Positions 48,868 to 60,146 of a stretch of 64,000 nt of DNA are shown one piece after another (the first letter of the stretch is position 1; each line of letters starts with the position of its first letter). Location of the stretch: the NCBI GenBank assembly GCA_007844125.1, contig CM017556.1:78430544-78494543 (forward strand), given 5' to 3'. The translations under genes were made by a program, and so were the position numbers. Origin of the DNA: Sinonovacula constricta. Lineage: Eukaryota; Mollusca; Bivalvia; Cardiida; Solecurtidae. The notes under the pieces are model-generated. The model was given only the letters and a program-made list of their open reading frames with translations. It was not told the DNA's origin and did not search any database.

Positions 48868-50870
48868 AAGAATATATGACAAAGTCCTATGAGTATTGCA
48901 ACATATACCAAACTCCGAAAAGGCGCAGAACAAAGGTATTTCACATGCAAGCCAAGCGAAAAGTAATAACAAATCTGCGATGAGTCATTTAAGGAAAAGA
49001 GCAAACCCGACAGTTACCGCCTTGGAACGGTCAGTCGGCAATAGGGACCGACTGGGGTGCTTAAACCGGTTTTACAGAGCTCTAACCTCGCACTTCCTGA
49101 CGAGTTTCTCAAATGCAAGCAACGAAAAGAAAACGATCTATTTGAAAACAAAATGTCCATGCGCTGACTTTTGCTATACGTTATGACGAAAGTAGTGACG
49201 TCATCGAAAATAATGTCCACATAGTGTTCCGAAAAGGAATATGGTATTATTTCGATTTGAAAAACAACACAACAATGGTTGACCACAAATAAAATTAAAT
49301 TTCTGAATCATGAACAAACATGACCAGAGACGAATAAATGGTTGTAGCATCCTGTTCATGTGAAGATGGAATTGAAGAACCAAAGTTCAATGTCCATCAA
49401 AGGAAATACACGTAACAATCCTTATAGGATGAATTGAATGACAACATAGATTACATGCACGGGGAGATTTTTTACGACCGCCACACTGCACAAGTAACAT
49501 TGTTGTGATCATGAATAAGAATATATGACAAAGTCCTATGAGTATTGCAACATATACCAAACTCCGAAAAGGCGCAGAACAAAGGTATTTCACATGCAAG
49601 CCAAGCGAAAAGTAATAACAAATCTGCGATGAGTCATTTAAGGAAAAGAGCAAACCCGACAGTTACCGCCTTGGAACGGTCAGTCGGCAATATGGACCGA
49701 CTGGGGTGCTTAAACCGGTTTTACAGAGCTCTAACCTCGCACTTCCTGACGAGTTTCTCAAATGCAAGCAACGAAAAGAAAACGATCTATTTGAAAACAA
49801 AATGTCCATGCGCTGATTTTTTCTATACGTTATGACGAAAGTAGTGACGTCATCGAAAATAATGTCCACATAGTGTTCCGAAAAGGAATATGGTATTATT
49901 TCGATTTGAAAAACAACACAACAATGGTTGACCACAAATAAAATTAAATTTCTGAATCATGAACAAACATGACCAGAGACGAATAAATGGTTGTAGCATC
50001 CTGTTCATGTGAAGATGGAATTGAAGAACCAAAGTTCAATGTCCATCAAAGGAAATACACGTAACAATCCTTATAGGATGAATTGAATGACAACATAGAT
50101 TACATGCACGGGGAGATTTTTTACGACCGCCACACTGCACAAGTAACATTGTTGTGATCATGAATAAGAATATATGACAAAGTCCTATGAGTATTGCAAC
50201 ATATACCAAACTCCGAAAAGGCGCAGAACAAAGGTATTTCACATGCAAGCCAAGCGAAAAGTAATAACAAATCTGCGATGAGTCATTTAAGGAAAAGAGC
50301 AAACCCGACAGTTACCGCCTTGGAACGGTCAGTCGGCAATATGGACCGACTGGGGTGCTTAAACCGGTTTTACAGAGCTCTAACCTCGCACTTCCTGACG
50401 AGTTTCTCAAATGCAAGCAACGAAAAGAAAACGATCTATTTGAAAACAAAATGTCCATGCGCTGATTTTTTCTATACGTTATGACGAAAGTAGTGACGTC
50501 ATCGAAAATAATGTCCACATAGTGTTCCGAAAAGGAATATGGTATTATTTCGATTTGAAAAACAACACAACAATGGTTGACCACAAATAAAATTAAATTT
50601 CTGAATCATGAACAAACATGACCAGAGACGAATAAATGGTTGTAGCATCCTGTTCATGTGAAGATGGAATTGAAGAACCAAAGTTCAATGTCCATCAAAG
50701 GAAATACACGTAACAATCCTTATAGGATGAATTGAATGACAACATAGATTACATGCACGGGGAGATTTTTTACGACCGCCACACTGCACAAGTAACATTG
50801 TTGTGATCATGAATAAGAATATATGACAAAGTCCTATGAGTATTGCAACATATACCAAACTCCGAAAAGG
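48868..50870 (+). repeat. 649-bp satellite, 3.1 tandem copies
   Basis: Copies begin at 48868, 49517 and 50166, and a 56-bp partial copy begins at 50815 and ends at CCGAAAAGG (50870). Copies 2 and 3 look identical; copy 1 differs at a few sites (GGGACC/TGGACC; GACTTTTGC/GATTTTTTC). Each unit has a GGAACGGTCAGTCGG...GGGACCGACTGGGG block, a minus-strand B-box-like GGTTAGAGCTC, and a CRE palindrome TGACGTCA. Identical small frames in each copy (for example 96 codons at 48896, 49545 and 50194) reflect recent duplication and are not taken as genes. Relatives lie at 23441-24030, 40440-40560 and 52255-52370. Confidence 0.95.
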
Positions 50871-52254
50871 TTGATCAACATATATTATAATTAAAAGCGA
50901 TTTAGGGACTGAACAAGACAATGTTTTGTACTTTGACTACTCTCGACCCTAAAACGAGTTTTACCTGTGCGGTGTTATTTGACTAACATTTAAAGGCTAA
51001 CATTTATATTTAACGCATTCCTTTGAACACTCACACACCATGTTTCTTCCAGATAACATAATTCGAATTATAGTAGACATTTTCACAATTCATGGCTAAT
51101 TGTCTTGGCATACGTCCACCATTCGTCGAGTTTCTCCAGCATTATTGCCAAATGTGAAGCATTAGACTGTTTTACTGTAGGAAACATCTGTGTACATTTT
51201 CATAACCTTATGACATTTATTTCATGTTGCCATAAAATTAACTGAAGTCATAAATGCTCATGAAGATAGACATCTGCAGTTTCTATGGCTGCGAGTTAAC
51301 GTGACGCTAAAGGTGTAGCCTATATCTAAAGATGTTTTTTGTTTCAGAAAATCAAATTTATCTATAAGGAATGAAGAATTCAATGTTTTGTATATGTCTA
51401 TCCTCTCTACGAAAACGATGATGTGTGGACTTTACGTAACATTATAGATATGACAGCATTTCTAGACATTAGGATCACTATTACTTATGAAAACACTTAC
51501 GTAGCTAGGCATAAACAACTATTTTGCATTTTATGGAAATGTTCTATATAAGAACAAAAACAAGGGTCTCAATATCTTTTTTTGACATCTTTACTAAACT
51601 TCATTTCATTGCATTGCCAGCAATTGACACTTTTAACAGTCAAAAACTTGCATCGCTCTTAAATTACACGATGACCGGACAGGTTGTAGAGACTACATAA
51701 ATAGATGACTTAATTTGAAAGTCCCTTTTGGAATCTTCATTGTCTCTTTATCTCTCCAGCCCTATCCTATGTAAGGTGAGACAACTTCATGCCCTTTACG
51801 TAAGATTGCACAGTACCTATTACTCCGGGATTTTGTTTGCCTTTATTATATAATATGCCGATTGCAGATTAAATCATCGACTTATTATACCAAAACATTG
51901 AATTTTATTACCATTACTTCTTTACAATACTATATTTCGTTTTGTTGGATTGGATTGTGTTCTAAATGGTTTCCTTCATGTTTTTTTTTTAATTTCACTT
52001 TTTGACACATCTTACATATGACGCCGACGCTGGGGCTGTTTTATTTTAAACTACTTTCTTGTTTGGAACTTTAAGGTTCCCGAGGCTTTTGTCTCTTGTA
52101 CATATTGCACATATATTTATAGTTTATTATAACAGATTTCTTTTGTTTGTATATAATTTCCATTTATCAGATAGAACTCTCGATGCAGGTGCTTGCTGTT
52201 AGTTGTCTCTCTTTTTTGGTATTTCTGATATTTCTGGGATATTTCTATTTACAA
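50871..52254. other. Stretch without recognised gene
   Basis: Nothing supported. Confidence 0.5.
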
Positions 52255-52370
52255 TGGGAGAAAAAACCTTCAGGAAGTGCAAGGTTGGGGTGGGCCTCTA
52301 CAAACCAGTTAAGCATCCCAGTCGGTCCTTTTGTCGACTGACCGTTCTAAGGCGGTAACTGCCGGTTTTT
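52255..52370 (-). repeat. Dispersed fragment related to the 649-bp satellite
   Basis: In reverse orientation it holds the GGCAGTTACCGCC, GAACGGTCAGTCG, GGACCGACTGGG and GCTTAACTGGTTTG landmarks, in the same order as the satellite. Confidence 0.65.
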
Positions 52371-55325
52371 CTTCTTTTTTTTGTAATGTCTTTTTTGTCA
52401 CTTTTATAGTAACTCTGTATGCCTTTTTATAGAAGTAGTTCAGACTTTATATTTATGGCAATTCTTATATGACCATTTCTGATTCTCCTATTTGTCTTAA
52501 AAGCACGATACACTGTTCACACGAAAAGAATCTTTTCTCCCTTTAGTAAGTTTAACATAAAAAAGTTTAAACGTTTATAATTGAAAAAGCACGGATTCGG
52601 CAGGGGGCAGCAAGAGCAGTAGGGTGTTTACATCGACAAATAATTTTATTTACTAGATTCTACATGGAGGAGTGAGAAAATATCTTGAACACAGGTGATG
52701 TTATTTTCTGCTTTTCTTATAGACAAGATACTATATGCCTAACATCATCCTGCCGGCGTTGTATTTTACGTATACATATGAACTGTATAATTATTTGGTT
52801 ATCCATATTCGAAGTTACGGGGCAACTATATTGGAAACAAAGAAGCAACAAACAACAAACATCTATAAATGCAGTACGGAGCAGATACCAATAATTCAAC
52901 GTGTCGGCATTTTTATCTAACAGGTTTTGCGATATACAGATCATACATTTGTCATGTGTTTAATCGTGTGCGTGATATATTGTAGAATGATGCACGGTGA
53001 GGTTTTCAGATGCGCGGTAATAAAATGTCTAAAACAAGACCGTAGTCCTAAGTGAGGCCTTTCTATAAATCGGATATTTGTGATACAACTATTTTAATTT
53101 TAGTAACTTTCATATCCCCTCTGCATATAATATTTTATTATTAAACAATAAAAGATGTCATTCGTTGTATTTGTTTTTTGTTATAAAATAAATTTCTTTG
53201 TTAATTTATTACCCTATACGCGTACGAGACAAAACATATTTTTATTATTGAACCTAAATGCACAACACAAGTATAAGATTTATTTAGAAAATTATTATAC
53301 CAAACCGCAGCACGGTCTAAAATTTTATTAAAACACGTCGGCTTTACTGTGCAAATAATTCGGTATTAGATTGTGGTTTTGCGTGATATATCACATTATA
53401 CTGCATGGTGTTTTTTTTCCAGATATTTTGTGGCTATTTAATTTCGCAATTTATTTATTATTATTTGCAATGTAATACTTTGCTAAATAAATTACAGTAT
53501 AATTTTAAGGATGATAACACTAATAAAGGTAAATGCCATCATAATTTTTTTATCGAAACTTTATTAGACTTCTAATTCTAAATTGTATCATGGTTAATAA
53601 CTGACCTGAAAACGTGGGAATACGTCATTGGTTTTAATGTGCATATATCGAGGAATAATGACTATTATATAATCATTAATGTTAAAAAGTGCTTTTCGCC
53701 GATCTCGTTAAAATTGGAGTATTTGGTTTTAGGTATATATGAAATGTTCTTCTTTTTGGCAAGATGTAATGTCTGTACCTTTGCGTGTAAACTAGAAGAA
53801 ATGACGTCATCAAATACATATCGAGATTTTATATTTTAAAGCCATTGGTTAACTTTAAAAAGGTATGTTGGTCGTGATAATGTCAAGACTTGATAATTTC
53901 ACATTATCATAATGTCTGAAGTAATTCATGGTCATTGTGCAGATGGTATGAAATTAGCTGTGCTGAAAAAGGAAGGACGACTATCAGTAAAATAGAACGA
54001 CAGATGTATTCAGCCAATAATTTCGGCACATTAAGACCCTTTAGTAGTACTTTAAAGATAGTCTGCCTATCCTTATGTTAACTTGACGTGTTGAATTGGC
54101 CAAAACGTACAAGACACTTTGCGATTGTTTAACGGAAATGGAATGACGTCCATTCATACCGCATTTCAATAACATGAATATTAAATGGCCATAGTAATTG
54201 AATGCTAAAAAGTACACGAATGTTGAAAGCGACGGTATTAGGTATAAACCTTGTAAGCTAGTGAACGAACATCAACATGCTGATGCTGACTGAGGAAATA
54301 TTCAGGGTAAGAACATATATTCTGCGTTATAACATTATCAACAAAGAGCCAGGCTATTGCAATATAAATCACAATAATCCATTATCAATAATACTTTTAA
54401 TATTGCACTAGGTGACTGTAAAAAGAGTCTCGGGGATGACGTAACACAGTATCAAACCTTATTAGCAATTTTACACGTTTGAACTAAATCATGTAACCAA
54501 GACACAGTCCCTGACTTTAGTCGGACACCTTCATTATCCCTCTACCTAATCCAAACAAGACAGCAAAAGTTCCTTCGTCTAATAGATCATATCATTAACA
54601 CCTACATTCGCTAAATAAATAAATAAAATACAACATATTTTATAACATTAACAAATGCTTTGCTTACAGCTCAACAATATAAATAATATGTATACATGGA
54701 ATGACAGGGTTTACAGAAAAACAATATTTGCAACTAACAAAATAAATAACGTAAACTAATATAAAAAATCTATTACGATTGTAACAGTAATATTCAATAC
54801 ATGTACACTTGTAAATTTCTATCTTCTTAAAGTATGATACTTAGTTATACAGAATTTATCTACTTGAAAACAACTTCTTTGGATATTCCTCTTGGATATA
54901 TTAACTAACTAGATCTTTCATTACAAACACACACAAAACAAACCACGTTCTGTCTGCCGATTATACAAATTGTGCTACTTTTCTGTTATTTTCTTAGGTT
55001 TTAAATGCAAAATGAGCATATAAAGAATTTGTTTCTTTTTTTAATATAATATTATTATATTAGAAAACCAGTCAGGATATGGGGCTAAACATGCCTGTGA
55101 CGATAACGTCTTATATTATAATCAGAGATAAAAAGAAAATAACACAGGCAAAAATGTCACAAGGGTTATCCTGGACCTATCTACCGCCATCAATTAGATG
55201 TGGGCTGAAGGCGAAATAGCCACACTAAAACATGGGATTTAATTCAGAATAGCTGTCCATTCTTAAAATATAGGAAATCAAAGTCAGGCATGATAACACC
55301 ACATCTTTCACGAAAGAGACTGTGA
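52371..55325. other. Gene-poor stretch
   Basis: A TATAAA at 54243-54248 lies 29 nt before an ATG (54277) whose 30-nt frame runs into a donor-like GTAAGA at 54307. A CRE palindrome lies near 53803-53810. Neither is enough to call a gene. Confidence 0.45.
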
Positions 55326-55667
55326 ATGGCTTTCTATAGTAAAGAGTATTTAACACTCAAATTGTTGACATTATTAAAGATGGGAGAAATAAACCACAAT
55401 AACAACTTGTTTTTGTTAATCGGAACAATAAGTCTTTGGCAGTGGCTTCAAAATAATATGCGAGGAAATGTACGGTCAAGAAAATGTATAAATCCACAAG
55501 TTTGTGATACAAATCAGTTAGAACTCATCGGTGAAGCCATGACGAATATAAGTACGAATGGCGGTAACATCTTCTTGGAGTTCACTGCAAAAGTAAAACA
55601 AGAAAACAAGCAAATTCTGCATCTACGGGCATTTGTAAGAACACAAAGAGAAACAGTGGGAAATTAG
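55326..55667 (+). CDS. Hypothetical protein, 113 aa
   Basis: ATG-led frame with a hydrophobic stretch (NLFLLIGTISLWQWLQ, about residues 27-42) and a basic C-terminal half (TNQLELIGEAMTNIS...FTAKVKQENKQILHLRAF). I recognise no family. No poly(A) signal or splice context supports expression. It may be a chance frame or a retroelement scrap. Confidence 0.2.
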   Translation: MAFYSKEYLTLKLLTLLKMGEINHNNNLFLLIGTISLWQWLQNNMRGNVRSRKCINPQVCDTNQLELIGEAMTNISTNGGNIFLEFTAKVKQENKQILHLRAFVRTQRETVGN

Positions 55668-55998
55668 TAAGGCAAACATATTGAACGGGTGCACTTTAAT
55701 TAATTATCAGTGATGATGTCAGGTATCTCCATTGCAGATCAAGAAATTATAGAAGTATGAGCAGCGGCAGGCCATAATTACCACTGTACCATAAATGGCA
55801 ATTAAATATATAACATGATTACCCTCATCAGTAACGGGATTTTGTTCTTTAAGCCGACAAATCTCAGTATTTATGGCTACAGTTAAGAAACATAACACCG
55901 CTAAAACCTTTGATTGGGTAATGTAACCTCGTAAACAAACACAATTTGTAGATGAAAGCGATGTACGGATAACAAATAATAGACAGAATTAGGGCATT

Positions 55999-56154
55999 GA
56001 AGAAATCCTAAAGATCTTCTTATATATAGAGAAATGTGCAACCTACTTTAAGGAAATCCAAAAGATCTTCTTAGATATAAGAGAAATGTGCAACCTACTT
56101 TAAGGGAATCCAAAAGATCTTCTTAGATATAAGAGAAATGTGCAACCTACTTTG
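55999..56154. repeat. 52-bp tandem triplication
   Basis: Three copies of a unit containing AAAAGATCTTCTTAGATATA and GAGAAATGTGCAACCTACTT. Copies 2 and 3 are nearly identical; copy 1 is slightly diverged. Confidence 0.92.
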
Positions 56155-56639
56155 GCTTTGAAATCAGTCTCAACACAACACAATCAATAGATTTCAGAAA
56201 CAAAGAAACCACGTGGACGATTGTTCTCTTCCAAAAACCTCTATGTAACAAGATATTAGCTTACAAAGATAAATTTGCATTCTTAAGCCTGATATTTGAC
56301 ATGACACTAACATATAGGGCTCACATAAATACTTATATTTGTTGATGTGAAAATGGCTTAGTCATTAAATCCTTTTAAGGTAATAACTGGGGAGGAAACA
56401 AAAAAATACTTATCTACTGTATACAAAGCTCTTAAAAGATAAAAATACAATATATTTTATATAGCAGACGCTTTTCACAAAACACTGTCAGAACAAGGCG
56501 GAACCGAATTTCTAAAAATAATTTTAGACAATTAATTATTGACTTGTTGACGGTGTTCTGTGGAATAAATACGACATGTAAGATCTAAAACGAAATGTTG
56601 TTTTTAACAAAGACATCCTCACAATGATTGCAAATTGCT

Positions 56640-56760
56640 TTGTCTAGACACTTCCTAGCAATGGTAAATGGTGTGGAAATATGCTTTGACCTTGGATTGT
56701 ACTTAAATGGTGCATAACAACAACAGTGAAGAAAACAAGTGCATAACTTTAAACCGAACC
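56640..56760 (+). repeat. Short dispersed repeat, second family, copy 1
   Basis: Shares TGTCTAGACACTTCCT, GGTAAA and an ACAACAACxxxGAAxAAAxxA string with 59127-59235. Confidence 0.45.
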
Positions 56761-56791
56761 AACGTAATGTCTCTGATTAGAGTAAACAAAA

Positions 56792-56951
56792 AGTATGTCT
56801 CACAGCACACATGTAAATTTGCTCCGTGAACATTGAAAATATGCTATCATAACTTGCAAACCACATTTTTTAGTATGTCTCACGGCAGACATGTAAATTT
56901 GCTCCGTGAACATTGAAAATATGCTATGATTACTTGCAAAACACATTCTTC
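56792..56951. repeat. 80-bp tandem duplication
   Basis: Two copies beginning AGTATGTCTCAC at 56792 and 56872, sharing ATGTAAATTTGCTCCGTGAA and the following bases. Confidence 0.93.
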
Positions 56952-58171
56952 AATTTTAACTGATGTTTTTCATATACTGTGCGAAGCGCACTAGTATGTT
57001 GGGTGTGTGCGATTGCTGACTGTAATTTTGGAAATTCATGTACAATATTATCGACCTCATTTTATGCTATAATTAAGTATCACTTGGCAACCGATTTATA
57101 GTTACATTCCTAACCTATTTATGCTAACTGCACTTTGAACGTTCCTGATTATGTACATTTGTGACCTGTGGTAATCTGTGGCAACACTTGATTTTGAATA
57201 TGTTTATATTAATTTTAATAGTCCATCTACTAAACAGTTTTGTTAAAACACGATCATTTGATTTTTATTTTAATTTTATGGGGGTAATACAACCTGCTAA
57301 TCACCAACGTAAACCAACGATATGTAAGAATTGGTGCTATCATAGTGTCAAATAATTGTAAATGAAGCTAAATCAGGATTCAAATGTTCTTGCTGTGTAA
57401 CACAAAACAGCAAACAATGCTTTCTTGGCTTGATTCTTCAGGTTAAACTGTCTACAATGTATACACATCTTATTCTCTAAATGAAAGATTTATACATTAT
57501 GCAGATTCCTTTTGCTCCTGTTTTAACAAAATATAACTATCTTAGGTTAAATATAGTTCACTTGTCGATCCCAGACTTGTTTGTATAAAAAAACAACAAC
57601 AAATCTTTAAATACACGTTTACCCATGTATCCCTCAATGTATCAACTTAAGAGATGTACACAAAACCCAACTAATTCGCATATCATTAGAATTTTTTAAA
57701 AGATGTAAGAATATGCGAGATATTTTCACTTTGTCTTACGTCCGTGTGGTTGTAAAAAAATTAAATGTATAGTCAAAATGGATATTTAATTATAGCTTCC
57801 TGTTTCTACTTTCAGTATCCAAAATAATTATACGATCCAAATAAAATGAACAAAGCAAAATAATGATTGTAATTGTTTGGTTAAAACATAGATTAAGGAG
57901 AAAATGTGTTCTCTCGTCTAATACATGTTTGATATATGGACATTCTACATGAAATTTGATCGTTATATTATTCCAAAAAGACAGCTTTTATATTAAATCC
58001 TTCTGTGTTGGAACTTACGTGGACTTAGGATATTCTACAGTGATATAAATATTAAAGTGTTGAATTTGGAATTATATCATTTACATTCGTGTATTGTTCT
58101 ACCTTTGGATTATTTCAACTGTGCTTATCTACGAGGACATTCTACCGAAAACTCTTATTATTCGAAGTTGG
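56952..58171. other. Stretch without recognised gene
   Basis: AT-rich; no supported feature. Confidence 0.5.
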
Positions 58172-58424
58172 ATTGTTAATTGGACTGTTAAAGGGACACC
58201 TCCTAAAGGGATAAACTGTAAGCTAACATTTATTTTGCTTTCTGATTTTTTTTTCTGATCTATTTGTTATTGTTTTATTACGCCATAGATTTAATTGTTT
58301 ATTTAAATAAAACATTATTGTACTAGTTTGTTGCTGGCTTGTTCTTTCTATTAAACAATTTCGTCGTTTAGTAAACGTGCCGTTTTATAAAAAAAAATTA
58401 AATAGCGACACCGGTCGTAAAATT
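58172..58424 (+). repeat. Dispersed 250-bp repeat, forward copy
   Basis: Inverse of 34188-34434, about 85-90 percent identical by eye. The GACACCTCC end and the CGACACCGGTCG end match the other copy. Confidence 0.8.
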
Positions 58425-59677
58425 ATGCTAACATATTGTTTTGAAACACGGATTATTGATCGTCTAAAATTTAAACCAGGGCACTTATTTTGCCATTTGA
58501 ACATCGCAGCATATTCAAGTCACGACAAAAAACAATTTTGTTTGACATTGACATCTTTGTTTGCCTTATGCAAAAACGCAAACACGGAATATTCTTAGAA
58601 ATAATGTTACTATTTATGATGCTAAAGTTCGTGCATGCCGATCGTTTTTAGAAGAATTCTCCAAGAAAACATTGTACATGTACACTTATTTGTGTTTAGA
58701 TGATTTTAATATTTTTCGGGGTTGGGGTTGGGGGATAGGATAGGTGCTGGGATAAACATGCAGACGTTGTTTCTCTATACACGCGACGAATGCTTCTTGT
58801 CACTACAGTTTCTATGGTGTTCTCTACAAAGTTGCATTTACCGGTATTTTAGATATACTCTTTCATCTGTTTTGTCGTAGATGCTTGTATATAATAAAAC
58901 GCTATTTAAATTTGGATGTTTTAAGTGGTCAATGGATAATCATAATCAATCCGGCCAATTATATAATCTCTGGGCTTGCCTTGCGTCACTATCTAAAAGA
59001 CGGTAAGAAGGTGTCAGACAGCTAAACACCTAAGTAGTCCAGTTTACAGTGTTCGAGGAATGCAATGAGACAATGTAAGAGCTAAGTAAATAAACACAGG
59101 CCGCTTTAAAGACATACTTGACTTGTCTGTCTAGACACTTCCTGGCCACGGTAAAATTATTGCTTTTTCAATCCGGGATTCTCTTGTAACAGTGGTCGAA
59201 CAACAACGAATGAAAAAAGTACACAACTGGTTACAAGCCTCGAATGTCTGAGTTCAAATATTATGAATATCAAATTACAGAGCAATATGAAACGAGTATA
59301 AGGAAGTGCAGCAAGGTAAGACAGAGAGCCATGTGTGCTATAGCTGTGTCATGTTAATTAAATACTCGAGAACTAACCAGTTCTAATTTCTTTAATGTTC
59401 CGGCAACTATTCACAACAGTTTGCGGCAGCGACCTGATAGATATAAATATACTTAGATAAATACACACCGCTTAACCGCTGCTGTAATTGATGTGAGCGT
59501 GTCATAATGTTGCCAACGTAATTATTTCACTTCAGTTCTCTGAACTCACATTTACTGGCTAAATGTTAGACATATAATATAGATGTAAGACAAAAACGAA
59601 GACCCCGACAAGTCTTAGTTCATATACTGTTTAGTCTCTCCAACCTAACTAACGCAAAAGGACATTATGATACTCCA
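58425..59677. other. Stretch without recognised gene
   Basis: Contains copy 2 of a short dispersed repeat at 59127-59235 and a G-rich patch near 58717-58740; no gene seen. Confidence 0.5.
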
Positions 59678-59750
59678 TGTTGAACTTTCCTATAGTTAAC
59701 AAGCATTGTCGCTAGGAAACCTCGCTTGTTTCATATTTAAAATCACTGTT
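59678..59750 (+). repeat. Short dispersed repeat, copy 2
   Basis: Matches 33513-33585, including AGGAAACCTCGCTTGTTT. Confidence 0.55.
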
Positions 59751-59869
59751 TGTGATATTAGATCATAATAGGAGATACTTGAATCTGTACCCACGCCCTA
59801 CAATATCCGACAAGAATAAGGGATCCTTATCGATACTTGTTGTAAGGGCATTCGAACTCATCTCAAGGG

Positions 59870-60146
59870 GCAAATGTAGGAATGGGATTTGCCGGCATTT
59901 TTTTGCCGATACTGTGCAGCGAAATTTCTATCATTATAGCACATGGGCACTTATGAGGTGCCCAGGAACTGAACCCGGCCTGTCCATTATACCCGACGAG
60001 TCAGACGTAATGCTGTCCCCTTAGCCCTGAGTGTCAGGAGGGAAGCCATTACTACCAAATTTAAAAGTCATTGGTTTAACCCGGTCGGGGTTTGAACCCG
60101 AGATCGCTCGATCCGCAAGCCAACGCTCTACCAATTGCAAATGTAG
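59870..60146 (-). mobile_element. 5'-truncated tRNA-derived SINE with 10-bp target-site duplication
   Basis: The element (59880-60136) is the reverse complement of the SINE at 6797-7104, starting within the A box and keeping the B box (GGTTCAAACCC), the central domain and both tail hairpins. It is flanked by perfect direct repeats GCAAATGTAG at 59870-59879 and 60137-60146. The duplication fixes both ends of the element and shows LINE-type insertion with 5' truncation. Small frames across it are chance. Confidence 0.92.

Noticed and set aside
48896..50584. Three identical sets of small proteins (96 and 90 residues)
   Set aside because: They recur only because the 649-bp satellite is tandemly duplicated; no protein family match or start/stop selection is apparent.
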